Shown here in pieces: positions 15,239 to 23,814 of a DNA stretch of 34,299 bases. The notes under the pieces were generated by a model. It made no database searches. It was not told the DNA's origin and saw only the letters and a program-made list of their open reading frames with translations. Source of the stretch: Oscillospiraceae bacterium (GTDB lineage: Bacteria; Bacillota; Clostridia; Oscillospirales; Oscillospiraceae); assembly GCA_017436785.1 (NCBI GenBank), contig JAFSCK010000003.1, forward strand, positions 1 to 34,299, given 5' to 3'. Position 1 is the stretch's first letter. Every line of letters starts with the position of its first letter. The position numbers and the translations under genes were made by a program.

Positions 15239-18200
15239 GCTGCTTTCTTTCATTCTTGTAATATGTATTCTTTTTGGCTGCACGCTCCCGGCCTTTGCCC
15301 AGGAGGAAGAAACCGCAGATTTGCCTGTATATACGGAAACCATTGAGATAAACAGCACCGAGGACTTTCTTGCATTTGCCAGGAACTGTACCCTTGATGT
15401 CTGGTCTCAGGATAAGCTGGTTTCTCTGAATACCGATATTTCCCTTGCCGGAACCGGTTTTCTGCCGATCCCCACCTTTGGAGGCTGCTTTGCGGGCAAC
15501 GGGCATACCATAACCGGACTTTCTGTTACGGAGGAGATCGTCCCGACTGGTTTGTTCAGCTATCTGCAGCCCACAGCCGTTGTAAAAAATCTGAATGTAG
15601 CCGGAACCGTTACCCCCTCAGGGGATGCCAAATTTGTTGGAGGTATTGTGGGCGATAACCGCGGCACTCTGGAAAACGTGACTTTCTCCGGCACGGTGGA
15701 AGGTACCGAAAACGTGGGCGGCATTGCAGGAATGAACAGCGGAACCATTCTGAAGTGCTCTGCTGAGGGTTTTCTCATGGGAGAAAAAGCCACCGGCGGT
15801 ATTGCAGGGTACAATGTGGGGCAGGTGGAATCCTGCAAAAATGCTATGGATGTGAATATGGAAAGTGTGGATCCCACCATTGATCCCACAGACATCGATC
15901 TGGATTTCACCATGGATGTCAGTACACTGACAAACTTCAACACCAGTACAGCTGCCAGTGATACCGGCGGCATCGTGGGTTATTCTGCGGGCATCATTCT
16001 GGGCTGCAGCAATACCGGCACCATTGGTTATCCCCATATCGGCTATAACCTGGGCGGCATTGTGGGCAGAAACTGCGGTTATGTGGCAGCCTGCGAAAAT
16101 ACCGGAACCGTCTATGGACGCAAGGATGTGGGCGGTATTGCCGGTCAGATTGAGCCGGACATTGCAACGATCCTGTCTCCGGATTATCTGCAAAAGCTTA
16201 GTGACCAGTTTGAGCAACTGGGAAATATGATCAGTTCAGCCGGAAGTGCTGCCAGTGCCGCAGGCAGTGAATTTCAATCCTATATCCAGACCATCGCTGC
16301 CTATGAAAGTCAGGCAAAGGCCGCGCTGAATTCCATCCATTCCGGCATATCCGGCACCCTTTCCGGTCTTGGTTCCGGAGAACTGCCCTCCGCACCGGAC
16401 TTGAGCGGTTTTTCCAGTCTGGCAAGTGCCATTCAGGGACTGGTAAATACCACCCAGAGCATGGGCTATGCCATGGGAGAAAGTGTGGAGGACATGACCG
16501 GCAGTGTGGGTGCCATTTCCGGACAGATCAATTCCATCGCAAAGACCTTTGAAGCCGCAACAGAGGACGCTAAAAAAGAGGCGATCACCGATGTTTCCGT
16601 TGCGGATATCGCAGAGGTCAAAAGCGGCAAGGTTTTTGACTGCGTAAACAGCGGCAGCGTTCAGGCCGATCTGAACACAGGCGGCATTGTGGGTGTCATG
16701 GGACTGGAAGCGGAAGCTGATCCGGAGGATGATCTCCATGGCGGCGGTACCTTCTCCCAGCGCAGACAGTATGAGCTGAAGGCCATCGTGCAGTCGTGCA
16801 TAAACACAGGTCACGCAGAATCCAAGCAGAATTATGCAGGCGGCATCTGCGGCCGTATGGAGCTGGGGCTGATTACCGGAAGTGAAAATTACGGCAGCGT
16901 TGCCAGCACAAGCAGTGACTATGTGGGCGGCATCGCCGGTATTGCTGGCGGTACCATCCGAAGCTGCTATGTAAAATGCAGTTTATCCGGTAAAGATTAC
17001 ATAGGCGGCATCGCCGGTAATGGTGTGACCGAAGACATAACCGGCGGCAGCAGTCTGATCGCGGACTGCTACAGCATGGTGGAAATTGAGCAGGGCAGCC
17101 AGTACCTTGGTGCGGTTTCCGGCGGTGAGAACGGCACCTATACCGGGAATTATTATGTGTCAGATACCCTGGGCGGTGTGAACCGTGTAGGCTATTTTGC
17201 CCTTGCCGAGCCGATCTCCTATGAAGCTCTGCTGAAAACCGAAACCATTCCCACACAAATGAAAAAACTCACACTGACCTTTATGGCAGATGGAGAGATA
17301 TTGAAGCAGCTCTCCTTTGATTACGGAGATTCCTTCGACCATACCGTATTCCCCCGGATCCCGGAAAAGGAAGGACATTATGCCCGGTGGGATCGTGGTG
17401 AATTGACGGATCTACACTTCGACACCGTTGTGACAGCCCAGTATTTCCCACATATCACAGCTTTGAACAGCACAGATGTCCGTCCTAACGGAAATCCCGT
17501 TCTCTTCGTTCAGGGACAGTTCCAGGACGGGGATGTGCTGACAACCCAATTGGGTGAAACAAAATTTATTACTGGAGAGAATCAGCAACTTCTGGAGCAC
17601 CTGTGCATCAGCATCCCGGCAGATGGTCTGGATACCCACACCATCCGTTATCTCCCGGTGGAGGATTGCAGTATCTATGTTCTGAAAAACGGAAATTGGA
17701 CAAAGGCAGACACGGAGGAAATGGGCAGTTACCTGGCCTTCTCCGCTCCCGGTGCAGTGGTGGAATTTGTGTCCGTGCGGGAAAGCTTTGACTGGGTGAA
17801 GATTATCTATATTGCCGCAGGAGCGCTGATTCTGATCCTCTTGTTCATTATTCTGCTTCACAGAAAAAAGAAAGCTGCAAAGCAGAAAGACCAGCCGCAG
17901 GAAGCTGCTGCGAAAAAGCCAAAGCGCAGCAGGAAAAAGTGGCTGGTTCCGGGAATCGGAATCCTTCTGATCGCTGTTGTGATCTGTCTGCTGTATTATC
18001 TGCCCCAAACCCGGAAGGCTGTAGAAACCATCCGGGCCTATGACATCTTACGTGTTTATATGGAGCAGCCAGACCAGACCATGCACATGGATGTTCACGC
18101 AAAGATCGCTGACCGGGAACTGAATTTTGGCGCAGATGTCACCCGGACCGGTGTCGGAGACACCCCGGTCACCACCGTATCCGAAAACGGTCGAACCCTT

Positions 18201-19238
18201 TACTATGCCGATGATGTGGTCTTTCTTCCCGACGGTACCGCCTACAAGCTCAGCAGCGATGCGCCGGATTATTCCCGGATCCTGGATCAGCTGCTGGAGC
18301 TGTATTCTCTGGTAGATGTGGAAGCGGTAAACGGAATTTATACCGTCACCGCAGAGGGAGATTCCGCAAGGAAACTGCTGGAGCTGCTTCTGCCGGGTGC
18401 AAAGTCTCTGCTTTCCGATACCAACCGGCTGACGGTAGACCTTCTGACCGAAGCAGATGCACTGACGGAAATTCACTTTACCGGAGCCGGTAATCTGGCG
18501 GATTCTGTGAAAACACCCTTCTCAGTATCCGCTGTGGTGAAAATTCTGCCCCCTTCCGGCGGGAATATCCCCCAGGTCATATCGGATGCTGTGCTGTCCG
18601 GTGATTATCAGGCACAGGAAGTGTATTCCGATGACCTTGTGCGGCTGATTCATGCCTGGAAGGACTATAATGTCCGCAATCCGATAGGCGCTGACGTAAA
18701 AATTGCTGCTGACTTAGGCCCCATGGTGGTGAATGAGGATTTCCGCTTCTACCAGTGGAAGGTGGAAGAATCTGTGATCCATGGCATGGAAAAGGAGGGC
18801 CTGACGGTCTATCTGGCAAACGGAACCCTGTATGATGCGGAAGGCCACTCCGTGCCGTTGGGCAGCGCTCCCAAAATAGATATGGCAGCCACTCTGGATC
18901 TGGTTTATCAGAATTTCAGCAATGCCAGGTTCCAGTGCGAGAATACGGAAGAAGGAGCCCTTTACACCGTGACCCTGAACGAGGCCGGTATGAACGCGCT
19001 GATGACCGCGGTCCTTCCGGAAGCTGCGGAAATGGATATTTCCCACAGGGATGGTACCATGCAGCTTTTGATTCGGGATGGTGCCTTGCACAGCATCCGT
19101 ATTCTCTGCGGTGGAAGCGCAAAAGTGGCTGTGGTGGATGTGTCTGTGACGTTATCTATGGAAATGGTCATGATGGATACCATTTCGGCGGAGCTGCCGG
19201 AACCTGTCATTCTGCTGGCAGCAGACGATGAAGGATAA
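15228..19238 (+). CDS. Giant surface protein with GLUG-like repeats and two membrane segments
   Basis: The 1336-residue protein has a signal peptide (1-25, ending AFAQE). Gly-rich repeats of the GLUG/beta-helix type (GGIAGMNSG, GGIAGYNVG, GGIVGYSAG, GGIVGRNCG, GGIAGQIE) run from ~130 to 310 and again from ~480 to 640, split by an Ala/Ser-rich helical part (~325-470). A beta-rich part follows (~690-850). The first membrane segment is at ~857-879, then a Lys-rich loop (RKKKAAKQK), then a second at ~905-925. A C-terminal ~410-residue outer domain of alternating strands comes last (e.g. MHMDVHAKIADRELNFGADV), recalling LolA/LppX-like lipid-binding folds by pattern only. It is translationally coupled to the MMPL gene by an 11-base overlap. 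I infer that it extends the transporter outside the membrane. Confidence 0.8.
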   Translation: MKRKLLSFILVICILFGCTLPAFAQEEETADLPVYTETIEINSTEDFLAFARNCTLDVWSQDKLVSLNTDISLAGTGFLPIPTFGGCFAGNGHTITGLSVTEEIVPTGLFSYLQPTAVVKNLNVAGTVTPSGDAKFVGGIVGDNRGTLENVTFSGTVEGTENVGGIAGMNSGTILKCSAEGFLMGEKATGGIAGYNVGQVESCKNAMDVNMESVDPTIDPTDIDLDFTMDVSTLTNFNTSTAASDTGGIVGYSAGIILGCSNTGTIGYPHIGYNLGGIVGRNCGYVAACENTGTVYGRKDVGGIAGQIEPDIATILSPDYLQKLSDQFEQLGNMISSAGSAASAAGSEFQSYIQTIAAYESQAKAALNSIHSGISGTLSGLGSGELPSAPDLSGFSSLASAIQGLVNTTQSMGYAMGESVEDMTGSVGAISGQINSIAKTFEAATEDAKKEAITDVSVADIAEVKSGKVFDCVNSGSVQADLNTGGIVGVMGLEAEADPEDDLHGGGTFSQRRQYELKAIVQSCINTGHAESKQNYAGGICGRMELGLITGSENYGSVASTSSDYVGGIAGIAGGTIRSCYVKCSLSGKDYIGGIAGNGVTEDITGGSSLIADCYSMVEIEQGSQYLGAVSGGENGTYTGNYYVSDTLGGVNRVGYFALAEPISYEALLKTETIPTQMKKLTLTFMADGEILKQLSFDYGDSFDHTVFPRIPEKEGHYARWDRGELTDLHFDTVVTAQYFPHITALNSTDVRPNGNPVLFVQGQFQDGDVLTTQLGETKFITGENQQLLEHLCISIPADGLDTHTIRYLPVEDCSIYVLKNGNWTKADTEEMGSYLAFSAPGAVVEFVSVRESFDWVKIIYIAAGALILILLFIILLHRKKKAAKQKDQPQEAAAKKPKRSRKKWLVPGIGILLIAVVICLLYYLPQTRKAVETIRAYDILRVYMEQPDQTMHMDVHAKIADRELNFGADVTRTGVGDTPVTTVSENGRTLYYADDVVFLPDGTAYKLSSDAPDYSRILDQLLELYSLVDVEAVNGIYTVTAEGDSARKLLELLLPGAKSLLSDTNRLTVDLLTEADALTEIHFTGAGNLADSVKTPFSVSAVVKILPPSGGNIPQVISDAVLSGDYQAQEVYSDDLVRLIHAWKDYNVRNPIGADVKIAADLGPMVVNEDFRFYQWKVEESVIHGMEKEGLTVYLANGTLYDAEGHSVPLGSAPKIDMAATLDLVYQNFSNARFQCENTEEGALYTVTLNEAGMNALMTAVLPEAAEMDISHRDGTMQLLIRDGALHSIRILCGGSAKVAVVDVSVTLSMEMVMMDTISAELPEPVILLAADDEG

Positions 19239-19257
19239 TGTCATAAGGAGAATCGCT

Positions 19258-19323
19258 ATGAAAATGATAAAAGTTGGAATGGAGAGCAAAAAATGGATTA
19301 TACAAAAAAGCCTTTTAACCTGA
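19258..19323 (+). CDS. 21-residue overlapping ORF ahead of the GH3 gene
   Basis: An ATG at 19258 with a strong AAGGAG site six bases upstream opens MKMIKVGMESKKWIIQKSLL in a frame different from the GH3 gene, whose ATG (19293) lies inside it. It ends at 19323. Its ribosome site is better than that of the GH3 gene. It could act in translational coupling or be an accidental frame. Confidence 0.35.
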   Translation: MKMIKVGMESKKWIIQKSLLT

Positions 19324-21047
19324 CGGGAGCAGACCTTGCCTGGGTGGAGCAGACCTTCGCAGCCATGACCCAGGAGGAAAAGCTGAATCAGGTATTCGTG
19401 GATATGCTCTGGAACAATCCGCCCAAGGAGGTGGCTGCTTCTCAGGGCAAGTATCAGCTGGGCGGCTTCCGCTACAATAACATGAGTCCCGAAAAGCTCT
19501 ATGAGCAGAATGAAACCATCCAGAAAAGCAGTAAGATCCCGGCCCTGATCGCCGCCAATGTGGAAGCAGGCGGCAACGGTGCGGTTTCCGGCGGCACTCA
19601 TCTGGGCGAAGGTATCGCCTGCGCTGCTACCGGTGATCCCAAAAGCGCCTATGCCATGGGTTACTTCGGCTGCAAGGAGGCTGCCGCTGTGGGCTGCAAC
19701 TGGACCTTTGCGCCTGTGGTAGACATCGATTTCAACTGGCGCAACTGCGTGATCCCCACCAGGTGCTTCGGCAACGATCCCGATACCGTCCTTGCCATGT
19801 CCAAAGCCTATATGGAGGGTGCCCACAAGGCCGGTGTTGCCTGCTGTATGAAGCATTTCCCCGGTGACGGCTGTGACGAGCGGGACCAGCATCTGGTTAT
19901 GACCGTCAACGACCGGAGCGTGGAGGAATGGGATGCCAGCTACGGCAAGGTCCTCAAAGGTATGATCGATGCCGGTGTTCCCTCTGTGATGGTGGGCCAC
20001 ATTGCGCTGCCTTCCTATTCCCGGTTCTTTAAGCCCGGTATCGAGGACAAGGATATCCTTCCTGCCACCGTTGCGCCGGAACTGCTGCAGGGACTGCTCC
20101 GCCAGCGTCTGGGCTTCAACGGCCTGATTATCACCGATGCCACCCATATGGTGGGCATCACCGCGCAGATGCGCCGCCATGATTTCATTCCCCAGGCATT
20201 GATGGCCGGTTGTGATATGATCCTCTATTACCGTAATCACGATGAGGATATCGGCTATCTGAAGGAAGCGCTGACGGACGGCAGACTGACCCAGGAACGT
20301 CTGGACGAAGCTGTGAAAACCGTGCTCGCATTCAAGGCATCCATGAAGCTCCACGAAAAGCAGAAGGCCGGAACGCTGATGCCGCCCAGAGAAGATATGC
20401 AGGTCATCGGCTGTGAAGCGCACAAGGCTATGGCTGCTGAGATCATCGACAAATCCATCACCCTGGTCAAAAACACCCGGAATCAGCTGCCCCTTGACCC
20501 AAAGAAGCACAAGCGCATCGTGATCTACACTGTCCAGAGCGGCGGCCTGACCCAGAAGATCAAGCAGATCGCCCATGGCGGCAAGGGCGGCAGCGTCAGC
20601 GATACGCTGGCAGAAGAACTGAAAAAGCAGGGCTTCGAGCCTACGATCTACAAGGTCAATTATCTGAAATACATCAGTCCTCATGGTATCAACGGCAAGA
20701 AAGCACTGGCAGAGGTATCTGTTGGAGAGTTCGCAAAGATGTACGATGCTGCTATCGTGCTGTGCAATGTGGGGTCCTTCTCCACCACCAATGAGCGCAG
20801 CCTGCACTGGACCATCCCCATGGGACCCGAGATCCCCTGGTATGCCTCGGAGATCCCCACCATTGCCATTTCTGTTGCCCACCCCTTCCATCTGATCGAC
20901 CTGGCCATGGTGCCCACCTACATCAACACCTACTCCGGCTCTAAGGAAGCCATTCGCCAGACCGTTGCCAAACTCATGGGCAAGTCGGAATTTAAGGGCA
21001 CCAGCCCCGTGGATGCCTTCTGCGGCAGGTGGGATACCCGTGTGTAA
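19293..21047 (+). CDS. Glycoside hydrolase family 3 enzyme, beta-N-acetylhexosaminidase-like
   Basis: This 584-residue protein has no signal peptide, so it is cytoplasmic. The N-terminal GH3 barrel (about 15-345) carries KHFPGDGCDERDQHL (187-201), the counterpart of the NagZ-type KHFPGHG-x4-DSH loop. Asp198 and His200 would form the acid/base dyad, and LIITDATHM supplies Asp282 as nucleophile. In the loop the usual second His of KHFPGHG is Asp192. A C-terminal GH3_C-like part follows (about 385-570). Likely substrates are N-acetylhexosaminides from cell wall or host glycans. The GAGAGC site before ATG is modest. It lies 54 bases after the GLUG gene with no terminator between, so it may share that transcript. 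Confidence 0.85.
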   Translation: MDYTKKPFNLTGADLAWVEQTFAAMTQEEKLNQVFVDMLWNNPPKEVAASQGKYQLGGFRYNNMSPEKLYEQNETIQKSSKIPALIAANVEAGGNGAVSGGTHLGEGIACAATGDPKSAYAMGYFGCKEAAAVGCNWTFAPVVDIDFNWRNCVIPTRCFGNDPDTVLAMSKAYMEGAHKAGVACCMKHFPGDGCDERDQHLVMTVNDRSVEEWDASYGKVLKGMIDAGVPSVMVGHIALPSYSRFFKPGIEDKDILPATVAPELLQGLLRQRLGFNGLIITDATHMVGITAQMRRHDFIPQALMAGCDMILYYRNHDEDIGYLKEALTDGRLTQERLDEAVKTVLAFKASMKLHEKQKAGTLMPPREDMQVIGCEAHKAMAAEIIDKSITLVKNTRNQLPLDPKKHKRIVIYTVQSGGLTQKIKQIAHGGKGGSVSDTLAEELKKQGFEPTIYKVNYLKYISPHGINGKKALAEVSVGEFAKMYDAAIVLCNVGSFSTTNERSLHWTIPMGPEIPWYASEIPTIAISVAHPFHLIDLAMVPTYINTYSGSKEAIRQTVAKLMGKSEFKGTSPVDAFCGRWDTRV

Positions 21048-21092
21048 ACAGCGGCTGAGAAGCTGTTAATAATACTTAGGAGGAATCATACA

Positions 21093-21335
21093 ATGCAAAA
21101 AGATTTTCTGGACGAATTGATGGAAGAACTGGCAAAGCTCCACGAGGAAAAGAAGGTCTCCGGCCTGGCACCTGACATCGCCCGCGGCAGAACCATTGAG
21201 GCTTTTCTGCGTGTTGCAAAGAACCACAAGCTGTCCCCTGCGGAGAAGAAAGCATTCGTCACCGCTGCCGCCGCAATCGATGGGGATATTACCCTTAGTG
21301 AAGCTGAAATGATCAATGCCATGGATGCGGTATAA
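21093..21335 (+). CDS. Small helical protein of unknown function
   Basis: An 80-residue, mostly helical, soluble protein beginning MQKDFLDELMEELAKLHEEK and ending with IDGDITLSEAEMINAMDAV. The last stretch faintly resembles a TerB- or EF-hand-like turn, but key acidic positions are missing, so no assignment is made. TTAGGAGGAAT precedes the ATG. It lies 45 bases after the GH3 gene and is probably cotranscribed with it. Short hairpins and a terminator follow. Confidence 0.65.
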   Translation: MQKDFLDELMEELAKLHEEKKVSGLAPDIARGRTIEAFLRVAKNHKLSPAEKKAFVTAAAAIDGDITLSEAEMINAMDAV

Positions 21336-21349
21336 TAATCCGTAAAATA

Positions 21350-21413
21350 GCGATTCAAAGAATCGCGTAGCCGCAGTCTGTAAGACTGCGTTATCAGAAC
21401 ACATTTTGTGTTC
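21350..21413. repeat. Triple 17-base hairpin array
   Basis: Three perfect stem-loops of equal design, each seven pairs with a three-base loop: 21350-21366 (GCGATTC AAA GAATCGC), 21373-21389 (GCAGTCT GTA AGACTGC) and 21397-21413 (GAACACA TTT TGTGTTC), spaced by six and seven bases. It sits just after the 80-residue gene. The stems differ in sequence but not in geometry. Its role is unknown; it could be a dispersed palindromic element or an RNA-stabilising 3' structure. Confidence 0.8.
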
Positions 21414-21451
21414 GCCGGGGATTGGGGCGGAGCCTCAACAAGCTTGAAAAA

Positions 21452-21486
21452 CGTCCAAGCCGCAGACAGCGGTTTGGACGCTTTTT
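21452..21486 (+). terminator. Terminator of the MMPL/GLUG/GH3 transcript
   Basis: Twelve-base arms (21452-21463 with 21469-21480, one G-U), loop AGACA, followed by CTTTTT. Confidence 0.85.
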
Positions 21487-21632
21487 CGCATTTGTACTAC
21501 AAATGCATTGCTTGCGCATATTGTTTTAGCATATTTAAAATGTTATTTTTTAGTGAAAAATTTGGAAATTATATCCTTAAATTTGATAGTTTGGAAACTG
21601 GCAAGCAGTGTATATGTGGCTACATATACGAG

Positions 21633-21660
21633 AAAACACCGCCTTGGGAGCGGTGTTTTT
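21633..21660. terminator. Second terminator-like hairpin
   Basis: Ten-pair stem AAAACACCGC/GCGGTGTTTT (21633-21642 with 21650-21659), loop of seven, followed by a T. No gene lies between this and the previous terminator. The interval 21487-21786 is AT-rich with small palindromes (for example TATATGT/ACATATA around 21610-21627) but no supported gene. It may be an element end. Confidence 0.65.
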
Positions 21661-21786
21661 CAGCTTGTTGGGAAGCATCCCAATCCCTCTGATACTGCAA
21701 ATTCTTTGCAGGCTACGCATCCTCCGGTCGCTTTGGCGTTTCATGATTTACCCTCTCTAAAACAATAATGTTATGTTAATTCGGTG

Positions 21787-21815
21787 TTGACTTAAATGCG
21801 TATTTCGGTTAAAAT
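21787..21815 (+). promoter_or_regulatory. Promoter of the repressor-recombinase operon
   Basis: TTGACT (21787-21792), a 17-base spacer and TAAAAT (21810-21815), 33 bases before the repressor ATG. Confidence 0.75.
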
Positions 21816-21847
21816 AGAAACACGAGAAAATGATCAGGAGGTAGAAT

Positions 21848-22204
21848 ATGAAAATCGTTGGTCAGCGGCTGCGTGCTCTGCGGGAGAGTGTGAAGATGTC
21901 CCAGGCGAAGATCGGTGCGCTCTTTGGTTGTAAGCAGTCCAGCATCAACCGCTATGAGAGCGGTGAGGCATCTGCGCCCTATGAAGTCCTGCTTCAGTAC
22001 GCAGACCATTTCGATGTGTCAATGGATTACATCTTCGGACGGACAGACAACCCTCAAGGTAAGCTGTACGAAAACAAACCCAAGGTGGAGAAGATCTATC
22101 CCGAAATGGAGAAGTTTATCGAGATGTGTTTTGATCCCGGTTCACCCATGAATGAGCGGCTGAAGGAATCTCTGCTTCGCATGATGAAGGAGGGAGCAGA
22201 ATGA
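21848..22204 (+). CDS. Phage-type helix-turn-helix repressor (XRE family)
   Basis: This 118-residue protein has an N-terminal XRE/Cro-CI DNA-binding domain: GQRLRALRESVKMSQAKIG, ALFGCKQSSINRYESGEASA and LLQYADHFDVSMDYIFGRTD (residues ~5-62). A short helical C-terminus follows. The strong site CAGGAGG precedes ATG. It overlaps the recombinase start by four bases (ATGA), so the two are translated together. It probably controls its own promoter and the recombinase, as in other recombinase-borne elements. Confidence 0.9.
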   Translation: MKIVGQRLRALRESVKMSQAKIGALFGCKQSSINRYESGEASAPYEVLLQYADHFDVSMDYIFGRTDNPQGKLYENKPKVEKIYPEMEKFIEMCFDPGSPMNERLKESLLRMMKEGAE

Positions 22205-23568
22205 AAGCGGTCATCTATGCCCGGTATTCCTCTGACAGTCAGCGGGAAGAATCCATCGAAGGTCAGATCCGGGAATGTACCGCCTTTGCCGAGAAGAACG
22301 GCATCACCATTCTGAGGCACTACATTGACCGTGCCTACTCTGCAAAGACCGATAACCGCCCGGAATTTCAGAACATGATCAAGGACAGCAGCAAGAAGTT
22401 GTTCGATATGGTCATTGTCTGTCATACCGCTGATCTTTCCGAGAAAGTCATCCGCGGTATGACAGACAATGCGCTGAAATGTAAATACAACGGCGGCACG
22501 TTGCCTGTCGGTTACATCATCGATGAAGAACAGCACTTCCAAATCGATCCGCTGACCGCTCCCTTTGTTCTGGATGCTTTTAAGAAATACGACAAGGGAG
22601 CCACTATGACGGAGCTTCGGGATTGGCTGAATGAATGTGGAATTAAAAACACAAGAGGCCAGTCCATGAAGTACAACAGCATCCAGCATATGCTGACCAA
22701 CCGCCGCTACATCGGAGAGTTCAAATACCGGGATGTGATTGTACCGGACGGAATCCCTGCTATCGTCCCTCAAGACCTCTTTGACCGGGTTCAAAGGAAA
22801 CTGGAGCAGAACAAGAAAGCCCCGGCCCGAAATAAAGCCGAGGAAGAATATCTGCTGACTACCAAACTGTTCTGCGGTTATTGCGGAGCGTATCTCTGTG
22901 GAGAAAGCGGCAAAAGCAGAAACGGCACTGTCCATCACTACTATAAGTGTGTGTCCGTGAAAAAGAAGCGCACAGACTGCAAAAAGAAAGCAGCACGGAA
23001 GCAATGGCTGGAAGATCTGGTAGTCACAGAAGTTATGAAGGTGGTCATGGATGACAAGGCCATCGAAGCAATCGTATCTCAGGTGATGGACTTGCAGGAC
23101 AGAGAGAACACTACCCTGCCTGTTCTGGAAAGCAGTCTCCGGGAAGTGGAAACGGGAATCCAGAATATCCTGAATGCAATCCAAATGGGCATCCTCACCA
23201 AATCCACAAAGAGCCGTCTGGAAGAACTGGAAAGCTCTAAGGAGGATCTGGAAATCAAGATCGCCAACGAAAAGCTGGCAAAGCCCAGAATCAGCCCCGA
23301 GTTCGTCACCTTCTGGCTGCACAAATTCCGCAAACTGGACATCAACAGACAGGATCACCGGAAGTGGCTCATCCACGTTTTTGTTAATGCCATCTACCTG
23401 TATGATGACAAAATGGTCATTACCTTCAACTACAAGGATGGCACAAAAACCATCACGCTCGATGATGTAAAACGGGCAGTTAACAAAGATAATACCGGTT
23501 CGGATTTGGAATGCCATGGTGCACCAACGAAACAAGGACACCTCTATGGGGTGTCCTTGCTTCGTTAA
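22201..23568 (+). CDS. Large serine recombinase with internal deletion in the catalytic domain
   Basis: The 455-residue protein opens with the resolvase motif YARYSSDSQ (catalytic Ser10) and continues SIEGQIRECTAFAEKNGI. At residues ~73-78 the sequence jumps from LFDMVIV directly to ADLSEKV. Full-length relatives have about 50 residues there, including the Arg-bearing LDRFARN segment and ESVLEGYAEYYS. The rest is intact: recombinase domain (about 95-200, GTLPVGYIID, MLTNRRYIGEF), zinc beta ribbon (CGYCGAYLCG and a later Cys pair, about 225-265), coiled coil (about 300-365) and the usual C-terminus. The frame is kept, so a protein is likely made, but it lacks essential catalytic arginines. It may bind DNA without cutting. 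This is an inference from remembered relatives. Confidence 0.85.
   Translation: MKAVIYARYSSDSQREESIEGQIRECTAFAEKNGITILRHYIDRAYSAKTDNRPEFQNMIKDSSKKLFDMVIVCHTADLSEKVIRGMTDNALKCKYNGGTLPVGYIIDEEQHFQIDPLTAPFVLDAFKKYDKGATMTELRDWLNECGIKNTRGQSMKYNSIQHMLTNRRYIGEFKYRDVIVPDGIPAIVPQDLFDRVQRKLEQNKKAPARNKAEEEYLLTTKLFCGYCGAYLCGESGKSRNGTVHHYYKCVSVKKKRTDCKKKAARKQWLEDLVVTEVMKVVMDDKAIEAIVSQVMDLQDRENTTLPVLESSLREVETGIQNILNAIQMGILTKSTKSRLEELESSKEDLEIKIANEKLAKPRISPEFVTFWLHKFRKLDINRQDHRKWLIHVFVNAIYLYDDKMVITFNYKDGTKTITLDDVKRAVNKDNTGSDLECHGAPTKQGHLYGVSLLR
23526..23566 (+). terminator. Hairpin overlapping the recombinase stop
   Basis: Arms AACGAA (23526-23531) with TTCGTT (23561-23566) and AAGGACACC (23534-23542) with GGTGTCCTT (23550-23558) form a long stem over the last codons. 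No T run follows. It may be a terminator or part of the element attachment region. Confidence 0.5.
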
Positions 23569-23586
23569 TGTAGGCAGTGGACATCT

Positions 23587-23756
23587 CAGACTGTCGAAAA
23601 ACTTAGCTGTAGGGGCCGATGCCCACATCGGCCCTTTGCACGATTTCATGATTTCGCCGTAAAGTTTTTCTAATACGGCGGGTTTTCCTGCGGGGCGATG
23701 TGGGCATCGCCCCCTACGATTTTGTAATTCAGACTTTTTTGACACGCTGAGATGTC
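23587..23756. repeat. Small palindromic insertion element (MITE-like)
   Basis: A ~170-base element with related ends (CAGACTGTCGAAAAA at the left; TTTTTTGACACGCTG at 23735-23749, inverted). It contains two hairpins that are also complementary to one another: GTAGGGGCCGATGCCCACAT onward (23609-23634) and GGGGCGATGTGGGCATCGCC onward (23692-23717), plus GCCGTA/TACGGC between them. A 12-base direct repeat CAGTGGACATCT flanks it (23575-23586 and 23757-23768), like a target duplication. It encodes nothing and would need a transposase in trans. Confidence 0.7.
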
Positions 23757-23768
23757 CAGTGGACATCT

Positions 23769-23799
23769 GCAGCCACCAGTTCAAAAAACTGGCGGCTGC
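23769..23799. repeat. Inverted repeat beyond the insertion
   Basis: Thirteen-base arms (23769-23781 with 23787-23799, one mismatch) around CAAAA. It was probably joined to the recombinase end before the MITE-like insertion and could be that gene's true terminator or part of the element end. Confidence 0.5.
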
Positions 23800-23814
23800 C
23801 ATGGTGTAATCGGA

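Noticed and set aside
21408-21768. Short frames in the AT-rich stretch before the repressor gene
   Set aside because: They run through two terminator hairpins and lack ribosome sites.
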